A DNA stretch of 20,283 nucleotides, from the NCBI GenBank assembly GCA_902489215.1, contig CABTZE010000018.1, positions 1 to 20,283 on the forward strand. The letters are read 5' to 3'. The stretch is from an uncultured Brevibacterium sp. Its GTDB lineage: Bacteria > Actinomycetota > Actinomycetes > Actinomycetales > Brevibacteriaceae. The translations under genes were made by a program, and so were the position numbers. Positions 14,758 to 20,197 of this stretch are shown here, in pieces. The first letter of the stretch is position 1, and each line of letters starts with the position of its first letter. A model generated the notes under the pieces. The model saw nothing but the letters and a program-made list of their open reading frames with translations, was not told the origin of the DNA and did not search any database.

Positions 14758-15270
14758 ATGAAGCCCTTCCGCATTGCCTTTGTGTGCACCGGCAACATCT
14801 GCCGCTCGGCTATGGCCGAAATGATGCTCAAACACGAACTCGCCGGCTTGGGCCGGACCGATATCGAGGTCGAATCCTTCGGCATCAGCGACGAAGAGGT
14901 CGGCAACCCCATCGACTATCGGGCGCGTGCAGAACTCGAGAAGAACGAGGTGCCTGTCACCGAGCACAGTCCCCGCCAGCTGCGGGCAGAGCACCTGGCT
15001 GATATCGATCTGGCAATCGCCATGACGACGCGCCACGTAGCAGGTATTCGCCGTTTGGAGAAGCAGGCAGGTGGACATGTGCCGACGGTGCGCATGCTCC
15101 ATCAGTTTGACGAGGGTGCGAATCCGAACGAAGACCCTGAAGCAGCGGCGGTCGCCGATGTCGCTGATCCCTGGTACGGAACAGCTGACGATTTCATAAC
15201 GACTTACCGAGAGCTCGCTGACGCACAGCCGGGGATCATTACCGCGGTGGACGCCATAAGGGACAATTGA
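14758..15270 (+). CDS. Low-molecular-weight protein-tyrosine phosphatase
   Basis: Cysteine-based phosphatase of 170 residues, as usual for the family (about 150-180), likely cytoplasmic and acting on phosphotyrosine proteins. The P-loop is at the N-terminus, VCTGNICRSAMAE: nucleophile C10, C15 and R16 form the C-x5-R signature with S17. The general acid is D137 in VADPWYG. Both catalytic elements are intact. The ATG at 14758 is chosen because the P-loop starts nine residues later, as in the family; an upstream in-frame extension shows no homology. An arsenate reductase of the same fold is a less likely alternative, since the DPWYG acid loop is that of phosphatases. It is followed after 40 bp by the CopC-like gene and may be co-transcribed with it. 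Confidence 0.92.
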   Translation: MKPFRIAFVCTGNICRSAMAEMMLKHELAGLGRTDIEVESFGISDEEVGNPIDYRARAELEKNEVPVTEHSPRQLRAEHLADIDLAIAMTTRHVAGIRRLEKQAGGHVPTVRMLHQFDEGANPNEDPEAAAVADVADPWYGTADDFITTYRELADAQPGIITAVDAIRDN

Positions 15271-15310
15271 GGGCACGAACCTCGCCCGCACACCGACTGG
15301 AGAAGTACTG

Positions 15311-15922
15311 ATGACTACCCGATCTTCGCTTTCCCGGCTTCTTGCAGCCGCACTTTTTGCCTGCTTGGCTCTGGCGTTCGGTTCGGTGCCCGCACAGGCG
15401 CACGACCAGCTCATCGGCTCGAACCCCAAGCAGGGCGCAAAACTGGACAAACAGCCCGAATGGATTGAGCTGAACTACTCGGGTGAAATCCAGGACATCG
15501 GCACGGAAATCCGTGTGGAAAAAGACGGTGAGGACTTCTCGGCCGGTGAAATCACAGTGGAGGGCCGCACCGTCAAGTCGGCTCTGCCGGACGATCTCAA
15601 GCCTGGCGACTACACGATTGCCTGGAGGGTTGTCAGCCAGGACGGACACCCCATTTCCGGCACGGTTGAATTCACCATCCTTGACTCCGCCGGCAGCGGT
15701 GGCGACGTTGAAGGTGCTGGCGATGACGAAGCCGCGGACGGGGCAGCAGACAAGGCCGAAGGCGACCAGCAGTCAAACGCCTCGGATCAGGAAAAGGCCA
15801 GTGAAGAAGGCGCCGGAGTTTCCCCGGTCGTCCTGATTCTGCTGGCAGTTGCCGGCCTCGGTGCGCTCGCCGCGGTCATCATGATGTTCACCCGCAAGAA
15901 GAACATCACCGAAGACAACTGA
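15311..15922 (+). CDS. Exported CopC-domain copper-binding-like protein with C-terminal anchor
   Basis: Secreted, membrane-anchored protein of 203 residues. A signal peptide (TRSSLSRLLAAALFACLALA) ends at AQA-H, so cleavage after residue 30 leaves an N-terminal His, H31, which in CopC proteins helps bind copper. The CopC domain spans about 31-125: DQLIGSNPKQGAKLDKQPEWIELNYSGEI and YTIAWRVVSQDGHPISGTVEF, with D111 and H113 matching the usual Asp/His ligands. An acidic low-complexity linker (about 128-168) leads to one membrane helix (171-193) and an RKKN tail. This CopC-plus-anchor form is common in Actinomycetota (YcnJ/CopC-like). A GGAGAA ribosome site (15299-15304) precedes the ATG. No copper pump or CopD is nearby. 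Its 3' end overlaps that of the opposing glycerate kinase gene by 17 bp. Confidence 0.9.
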   Translation: MTTRSSLSRLLAAALFACLALAFGSVPAQAHDQLIGSNPKQGAKLDKQPEWIELNYSGEIQDIGTEIRVEKDGEDFSAGEITVEGRTVKSALPDDLKPGDYTIAWRVVSQDGHPISGTVEFTILDSAGSGGDVEGAGDDEAADGAADKAEGDQQSNASDQEKASEEGAGVSPVVLILLAVAGLGALAAVIMMFTRKKNITEDN

Positions 15923-17018
15923 GGACTGCCGCAGCCAGATCACCCGCAACGGCTGTGAGCACGGGCCCCGGATCGGACATCGCCTGTTCGACCGGGGCCT
16001 TGTCTGTTAGCTGAAACAGCCCTGCCAGGCCTTCTCTCGGTACGTCCGGATCAGCTGAACCGCAGACCACAAAAACCGGAAGGCCGGCCCTGTGGGCGCG
16101 GTCTATGACAACAGCGGGGCCTTTTCCGCTGAGTGTCTGCACATCAAAGCGCCCTTCGCCGGTGATGACGACATCAGCTTCAGCCAGCGCCTTATCGAAG
16201 CCTGTGAGGTCCAGGACAAGATCGGCTCCGGACTCCATGTGCGCGCCGAGCACGAGCGCTGCGAAGCCCATGCCGCCGGCGGCTCCGGCACCGGCCAGTC
16301 CGGCAGTGTCCTGAGCTTTGAGCAGTCGGGAGAATTCGGCCAGCTGAGCATCGAGTTCTTCGACCGTCTGTTCGTCCGCACCTTTCTGCGGTCCGAACAC
16401 GGCGGCGGCACCCCGCGGTCCGGTGAGCGGATTGTCGACATCGCACGCCACCGTGAGCTCAATGCCGTCCAGAAGCTGCAGCGGGCCTGACATGTCAACT
16501 TCAGCCGCACGCGCCAGCGCTCCACGCGGATCGTCAACCCGCTGGCCGTGAGCGTCGAAGACCACAGCACCAAGTCCCATGAGCATCCCGAGCCCACCGT
16601 CGGTGGTGGCAGAGCCGCCCAGGCCGAGCACAATCGAGCGTGCCCTGGCCTTGATCGCGTGGGCAATGAGCTCACCCGTGCCCACACTCGTGGCAGCTCG
16701 TGCGCTCGCCGGATCGACGGAACCTCCCTGCCTCTGCAGCAATGCCAAGCCGCTCGCTTCGGCCATTTCGATGATCGCCTGCTCACCCCGCAGTGCCCAC
16801 CGGGCAGTGACGGTGCCGCCCAGCGGCCCGGTGACCGGCGCCTCGTGAAGAGAGAAGCCGGCGGCGCGTGCCGCCTCTAGAGTGCCATCACCCCCGTCGG
16901 CAAGAGGAGTCGCATCGACCCTGATGCCAGCCTCCTCGAGGGCGGGGCGCAGGTGGTCCGTCACCTGGGCTGCGGTGAGGGTGCCCTTGAACTTATCGAC
17001 AGCGATGAGAGCGCGCAT
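15906..17018 (-). CDS. Glycerate kinase (GarK/GlxK family)
   Basis: Cytoplasmic kinase phosphorylating D-glycerate, linking glyoxylate/glycerate breakdown to glycolysis; GarK/GlxK-type enzymes usually form 2-phosphoglycerate. The 370-residue length is as expected. Family motifs: IAVDKFKGTLTA (5-16), PLADGGDGTLEA (38-49), GLGGSATTDGGLG, ACDVDNPLTGPRGAAAVFGPQKGA, and TGEGRFDVQTLSGKGP near the C-terminus. The start ATG is at 17016-17018, with CATGCT 6 nt upstream (17025-17030) and no Shine-Dalgarno sequence, again suggesting a leaderless mRNA. No other glyoxylate-pathway gene is present in the window. It converges on the CopC-like gene with a 17-bp 3' overlap and no obvious terminator between them. 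Confidence 0.94.
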   Translation of the reverse strand: MRALIAVDKFKGTLTAAQVTDHLRPALEEAGIRVDATPLADGGDGTLEAARAAGFSLHEAPVTGPLGGTVTARWALRGEQAIIEMAEASGLALLQRQGGSVDPASARAATSVGTGELIAHAIKARARSIVLGLGGSATTDGGLGMLMGLGAVVFDAHGQRVDDPRGALARAAEVDMSGPLQLLDGIELTVACDVDNPLTGPRGAAAVFGPQKGADEQTVEELDAQLAEFSRLLKAQDTAGLAGAGAAGGMGFAALVLGAHMESGADLVLDLTGFDKALAEADVVITGEGRFDVQTLSGKGPAVVIDRAHRAGLPVFVVCGSADPDVPREGLAGLFQLTDKAPVEQAMSDPGPVLTAVAGDLAAAVLSCLR

Positions 17019-17131
17019 GGCATCAGCATGGCACAGAAATCCGATACGAGGCGCCGTCTGCCACAGCGCGAGACTTCCAGCATGGCGGACTGTCTGGTGG
17101 GGGAATTGTGGCGCGGCGAACCGTATGCGCT

Positions 17132-17137
17132 TACTGT
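17132..17137 (+). promoter_or_regulatory. Candidate -10 box, leaderless TM2 gene mRNA
   Basis: TACTGT is followed by 6 nt (TGACGT) and the GTG start at 17144. No ribosome site is visible. TTGTGG at 17106-17111 is a possible but widely spaced -35 (20 nt). Confidence 0.5.
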
Positions 17138-17143
17138 TGACGT

Positions 17144-17494
17144 GTGACTACTAATACGCACACATCACAGAAAAGCTTTCTCGTTACCTGGTTGCTGGCC
17201 TGGTTCCTCGGATCCCTGGGCATCGACCGCTTCTACCTTGGCAAGATCGGCACCGGAGTGCTCAAGCTCATCACGCTGGGCGGATTCGGCATCTGGGCGA
17301 TCATCGACCTCATCATCTACCTTGTCGGCGCGGGCCGCGATAAGAGCGGACAGCCTCTGGAAGGCTACGAACAGCACAAGAAGCTGGCATGGATTGTGAC
17401 CATTGTCCTGTTTGTGCTGGGCATCGGCTTCGGTGGCTGCAGCGTGACCACCCTCGGCGACATCCAGTCGGACGCCATGGCACTCGGCCTCTGA
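17144..17494 (+). CDS. TM2-domain small membrane protein
   Basis: Membrane protein of 116 residues. Residues 11-63 are a TM2 domain: KSFLVTWLLAWFLGSLGIDRFYLGKIGTGVLKLITLGGFGIWAIIDL, two helices joined by the diagnostic GxDRFYLG...G loop with a following Asp-rich DL segment. A third hydrophobic helix (about 82-102) follows a charged KSGQPLEGYEQHKK loop. TM2 proteins have no settled function in bacteria. The GTG start at 17144 is chosen because the domain starts soon after and a -10-like hexamer stands 6 nt before it. The gene is monocistronic, with a strong terminator 19 nt past its stop. It is divergent from the glycerate kinase gene. Confidence 0.92.
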   Translation: MTTNTHTSQKSFLVTWLLAWFLGSLGIDRFYLGKIGTGVLKLITLGGFGIWAIIDLIIYLVGAGRDKSGQPLEGYEQHKKLAWIVTIVLFVLGIGFGGCSVTTLGDIQSDAMALGL

Positions 17495-17513
17495 TCTCAT
17501 AGTTTCAGAACAG

Positions 17514-17545
17514 AGAAAAACCCCGGTTTGCGCCGGGGTTTTTCT
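17514..17545. terminator. Strong intrinsic terminator with A- and U-tracts
   Basis: A perfect 13-bp stem (AGAAAAACCCCGG, 17514-17526, with CCGGGGTTTTTCT, 17533-17545) closes a 6-nt loop. The T-run after the GC core ends the TM2 transcript; the A-run provides a U-tract in the other direction, so it is probably bidirectional. Confidence 0.92.
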
Positions 17546-17550
17546 GTTTC

Positions 17551-17590
17551 CTGCCGCGTCGGTGCGAGGTGAGCCGCACCAACGCGGCAG
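17551..17590 (-). terminator. Second long hairpin next to the bidirectional terminator
   Basis: CTGCCGCGT plus GGTGCG (17551-17566) pairs with CGCACC plus ACGCGGCAG (17575-17590), 15 bp with one C/A mismatch and an 8-nt loop. It lies 19 nt beyond the stop of the bioB-like frame, as the terminator of a biotin synthase gene would. Two stacked hairpins thus remain between the convergent units. Confidence 0.6.
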
Positions 17591-17609
17591 AGGCAGGGGT
17601 GAGTGTCGA

Positions 17610-17930
17610 TTAGGCGTTCGGGGCGAGGACCGTTCCCGCTCCGCGCCGGCGGATGGTGGGCACGGTGACGCTGTCGCCAGCTGCCGAGGTGCCTGCCGGG
17701 GGAGCGCTCTTGCCGCACGGCAGGGTTGCCGGGACTTGGGCTGCGGGGGCATCGTCTGCGGCCCTGCCCATGGCCTCAGCGTGAGCTTGTCGGTGAGCGC
17801 GCAGACGGTCACGCATTGCGCAGGCGCTGCGCCTGGCGGCGGCAACGAGGTCTAGCAGCTGGGAGTCGTCAGAGCGCAGAATGCTCAGCGCTTCGTCAGC
17901 GGGCGCTGGGGTTCCCGCAACGCGGGTCAC
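17610..17930 (-). pseudogene. bioB: bioB (biotin synthase) remnant with internal deletion of the radical-SAM core
   Basis: A 106-residue frame (GTG at 17930, TAA at 17610) whose two ends look like biotin synthase. Near the start, DEALSILRS plus DDSQLLDLVAAA matches the N-terminal helix region of streptomycete-type BioB (EALAVL...DDELLDVVAAA). The end, RRRGAGTVLAPNA, matches the conserved tail RRRGAGTDLAPNA of the same proteins, preceded by an Ala/Pro/Gly-rich linker as in those enzymes. Everything between is missing: no CxxxCxxC cluster, no barrel, only two Cys (37, 72). Normal BioB of this type is about 370-430 residues, so some three quarters is gone. The join falls near residue 33. It cannot make biotin. 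No Shine-Dalgarno sequence is evident. No other biotin gene is in the window. An expressed small protein remains possible because the frame is still open. Confidence 0.72.
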
Positions 17931-17998
17931 GCTCGACGGCAATGGGTGCGGCCGCGTCCATGCTGCAGGTTCGGGCCGTTGTGTGAGCGCTGCGGCTC

Positions 17999-18067
17999 TA
18001 TGACGCCTCGCGACAGCTCTATGACAGAGAAACAGCCCTGTGTGACGCCAGGCGACAAGCGTGTGAC
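17999..18067. repeat. Four TRTGAC boxes at exact 21-bp intervals
   Basis: TATGAC at 17999-18004 and 18020-18025, then TGTGAC at 18041-18046 and 18062-18067, each start exactly 21 bp after the last. Flanking bases are partly shared: GCTCTATGAC appears twice (17995, 18016), and GACGCC with CGACA recurs in the first and third units (18002-18015, 18044-18057). Twenty-one bp is two helical turns, so the boxes face one side of the DNA. They lie 106-174 bp before the MHS transporter start and 69-137 bp beyond the bioB-remnant start. Confidence 0.75.
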
Positions 18068-18117
18068 AAACCGGGTCGCAGTGTTGCAAGCAGCGCCGCG
18101 TGCGGCCTCGGTGTGTC

Positions 18118-18167
18118 TAGCGTCGTCTTCGAATCGCCGCAGAGAAGCGGCGCAGACCACAGAGGAG
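18118..18167 (+). promoter_or_regulatory. Candidate promoter, leader hairpin and ribosome site of the MHS transporter gene
   Basis: TAGCGT (18118-18123) is a -10 candidate, the same hexamer as before the M13 and PepSY genes. A leader stem CGCCGC/GCGGCG (18135-18140 with 18147-18152) follows, then AGAGGAG (18161-18167) 5 nt from the ATG at 18173. The ribosome site fixes the start and rules out the longer upstream frame. Confidence 0.45.
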
Positions 18168-18172
18168 ACTCC

Positions 18173-19639
18173 ATGACGACAACAGCGACACCCGCCGGCG
18201 GCGACACCAGCCCGCCCGACACCTCGGCAGCTGGCAGCGGCAGGAAGCCCACACCGCGGGAGCTGCGCCGCGTACGAGCGGCAAGCTTTGCTGGGACCAC
18301 CATCGAGTTCTACGACTTCTTCATCTACGGCACAGCGGCAGGGCTCGTGTTCCCGACCGTGTTCTTCCCGGCTCTGGGCTCGGGCGCCGCTCTCGTGGCC
18401 TCGTTCGCAACCTTCGGGGTGGGCTTTGTAGCCCGTCCGGTCGGGTCGATCTTCTTCGGTCACTTCGGCGACAGGATCGGGCGCAAGCAGTCGCTCATCT
18501 CCACACTGCTCATCATGGGTGTGGCCACCGTGCTCATGGGCCTCATCCCACCGGCCGCGCAGATCGGCGTGGCCGCGCCCATCATCCTGGTGACACTGCG
18601 GTTCCTGCAGGGCTTTGCGGTTGGTGGCGAATGGGCCGGTGCCGCGCTGCTGACAGCCGAATACGCGCCAAAGGACAAGCGCGGCCTGTACGGAGCGTTC
18701 CCACAGCTGGGCACGCCCGCTGGCATGTTCCTGGCCAACGCCACGTTCCTCGTTTCCGCGCTCATCGCCGGGGATTCATCCGAAGCGTTCCTCAGCTACG
18801 GCTGGCGGATTCCGTTCGTTGCTTCAGCGCTGCTCATTGCCATCGGTCTGTGGGTGCGCTTGAGCATTGCAGAAACCCCCGCGTTCATCCAGGCCCAGGC
18901 TGCCGCGGAAGAAGCGCTCAAGCGCGAAGCTGAGGATGCTGAGGCCGGTGCTGGCGGCCGTAAGTCGCGTGAGCGCTCGCCGTTCATCGACGTGTTCCGC
19001 TTCCAGGCGCGTGAAGTTCTGCTGGCCAGCGGCTGCCTCGTGATGCTGTTTGCCTTCTTCCACACCTCGACGTCGTTCCTCACGTCCTACGCCTCCGACC
19101 CCGAAGGCATCGGCCTGCCGCGCACCGTTGTGCTGGCAATCAACATGCTCGCCGCCGTGGTTCTCGGTGTGACGGTTGTGCTCGCCGGATGGCTGTCCGA
19201 CCGCTTTGGTCGCCGTCGCCTGCTGATCTTCGGCTTTGCCGCCGGCACAGTGTGGGCGCTGTTCATCTTCCCCGTCATTTCCATTGGCACGGGTGCGGCC
19301 TTTGCTCTGGCTCAGTGCCTCACGCTGCTGTTCTACGCCTGCGCTTACGGTCCGCTGGGTTCGTACCTGCCGGAGCTGTTCAAGCCCCGCTACCGCTACA
19401 CCGGTGCTGGTCTGGGCTACAACATCGGCGGAATTCTGGGTGGTGGCATCGTGCCGATCCTCGCCAGTGCCATCAGCGCGACATACGGCGGAACGGGAAT
19501 CGGTCTGCTGCTGAGCGCAACGGGCGTCATTTCGCTGGTCTGCGCGTGGCTGCTGCAGGAAACCCGCGGGCAGGCGCTTGACCACGAAGAAGCCGCCGAG
19601 GCGCCACTCACCAAGGAAGCCGTACCCGCCACGGTCTGA
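18173..19639 (+). CDS. MHS-family MFS transporter (metabolite:H+ symporter)
   Basis: Proton-coupled uptake carrier in the cytoplasmic membrane, 488 residues. It belongs to the metabolite:H+ symporter branch of the MFS (ShiA, ProP, KgtP relatives): RRVRAASFAGTTIEFYDFFIYG (32-53) opens the first helix, GHFGDRIGRKQSL (96-108) is motif A, RFLQGFAVGGEWAGA (143-157) and YGWRIPF (209-215) are family hallmarks, and GWLSDRFGRRR repeats motif A in the second half. The central cytoplasmic loop (about 240-270) carries a charged Ala/Glu-rich insert. Substrate could be shikimate, proline/betaine or a dicarboxylate; sequence alone does not decide. The ATG at 18173 is chosen over an upstream in-frame start because of the AGAGGAG ribosome site. 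The upstream region contains the TRTGAC box array. Confidence 0.93.
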   Translation: MTTTATPAGGDTSPPDTSAAGSGRKPTPRELRRVRAASFAGTTIEFYDFFIYGTAAGLVFPTVFFPALGSGAALVASFATFGVGFVARPVGSIFFGHFGDRIGRKQSLISTLLIMGVATVLMGLIPPAAQIGVAAPIILVTLRFLQGFAVGGEWAGAALLTAEYAPKDKRGLYGAFPQLGTPAGMFLANATFLVSALIAGDSSEAFLSYGWRIPFVASALLIAIGLWVRLSIAETPAFIQAQAAAEEALKREAEDAEAGAGGRKSRERSPFIDVFRFQAREVLLASGCLVMLFAFFHTSTSFLTSYASDPEGIGLPRTVVLAINMLAAVVLGVTVVLAGWLSDRFGRRRLLIFGFAAGTVWALFIFPVISIGTGAAFALAQCLTLLFYACAYGPLGSYLPELFKPRYRYTGAGLGYNIGGILGGGIVPILASAISATYGGTGIGLLLSATGVISLVCAWLLQETRGQALDHEEAAEAPLTKEAVPATV

Positions 19640-19670
19640 GGCCACAGGCTGAGACCACAGTCTGAGGCAA
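19635..19670 (+). repeat. 13-bp tandem repeat starting at the MHS stop codon
   Basis: TCTGAGGCCACAG (19635-19647), GCTGAGACCACAG (19648-19660) and TCTGAGGCAA (19661-19670) form about 2.8 copies. Each unit has a TGA; with a 13-nt period these fall in all three frames (19637, 19650, 19663), the first being the gene's stop. Confidence 0.7.
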
Positions 19671-19678
19671 GTGCAGTG

Positions 19679-19713
19679 CGAGGTGCCGGGCGCGATCAGG
19701 GCCCGGCACCTCG
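19679..19713 (+). terminator. Intrinsic terminator of the MHS transporter gene
   Basis: A perfect 13-bp stem (CGAGGTGCCGGGC, 19679-19691, with GCCCGGCACCTCG, 19701-19713) and a 9-nt loop, followed by TTCTTC, 39 nt after the stop. It shares the GAGGTGCCG/CGGCACCTC arms with the terminator at 11596-11630. Confidence 0.8.
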
Positions 19714-19728
19714 TTCTTCAGCCCCCAC

Positions 19729-19840
19729 CTGCGCTTTAGCAATGGAAACTCCCGTTAGCAGTGACTGCTAAGGCGCAGATCCCGGCTAAGGGGTGTTTTG
19801 TTGTGGCTAAGGCGCAGATCCCGGCTATCGGGTGTTTTTT
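19729..19840 (+). repeat. Structured element with a 39-bp tandem repeat
   Basis: GCTAAGGCGCAG begins two units at 19767 and 19806 (period 39). The first 21 bases are identical, and 31 of 34 bases match over 19767-19800 against 19806-19839. Each ends in CCCGG...GGGTGTTTT, a small hairpin plus T-tract; the second has CCCG/CGGG arms and six T. Before them CTGCGCTTTAGC (19729-19740) is an inverted copy that can form a 12-bp RNA stem, with one G-U pair, with either unit. TTAGCAGTGACTGCTAA (19755-19771) is a perfect palindrome that competes with the first pairing. In one frame the repeat reads AKAQIPAKGCFVV then AKAQIPAIGCFLG, but no ribosome site supports translation. Confidence 0.7.
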
Positions 19841-20197
19841 GGGGCACGAGGTGCCGGGTGCGCTCCGGATTCACACCCACCGAGGTCTGGGGTGGGGTCT
19901 GAAGCTGTCTGCGGCCCGAAAGTGGGCAAAATTAATCCGCGATGGCCAGACATTTTTCAGCCGGACCACCGCGGTAACCCAATAGTACTCTGAGAGTGAG
20001 CGTAAAGAACAGTCACAATGTGTGATTTTGGTCAAGATTTTTCCCAAACGCAGATTTGGGCGTGTCGGGCGGTGCTGTCCCGTGGATTCTTGAGGCGGAC
20101 GCCCGTCAAGTGAACACGTTTGGCCGACGGTGACGTGCAAGGCTCAAACAGCCATCAGTGAGAACGCTCGTTCGATGACAGTCCTGCCCGAGGTTTG
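19841..20197. other. Gene-poor stretch
   Basis: No convincing coding frame was found on either strand; the longest open frames have compositions unlike the neighbouring genes and no ribosome sites. The segment 19917-20060 is clearly more AT-rich than the rest of the window. It contains TCACAATGTGTGA (20013-20025), an inverted repeat with 5-bp arms, and CGAGGTGCCG (19847-19856), the decamer also found in two terminators. GTGAGAACG occurs at 20157-20165 and again at 20202-20210, where it overlaps the last codons of the next gene. No confident promoter was identified. Confidence 0.5.

Noticed and set aside
17165..17845. Minus-strand open frame (226 codons) running through the TM2 gene and both terminators
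   Set aside because: It crosses two strong hairpins and a bona fide gene, and its C-terminal part is the reverse of TM2. The bioB-like frame is a better explanation of its 5' part.
17946..18176. Plus-strand frame carrying the heptapeptide repeat MTPRDSS/VTPGDKR
   Set aside because: No ribosome site or domain; the repetition is explained by the 21-bp DNA periodicity, which is a multiple of three.
18824..19645. Minus-strand open frame (273 codons) opposite the MHS transporter
   Set aside because: Same explanation: polar, low-complexity shadow of membrane helices.
19729..19840. CRISPR array or integration site
   Set aside because: Only two direct copies spaced by 39 bp with no unique spacers, and no cas gene, integrase or tRNA is nearby.
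20089..20110. CTTGA...TCAAG imperfect hairpin as terminator of the right-edge gene
   Set aside because: The stem needs a bulge and a very tight loop, it lies about 90 bp past the stop and has no U-tract.
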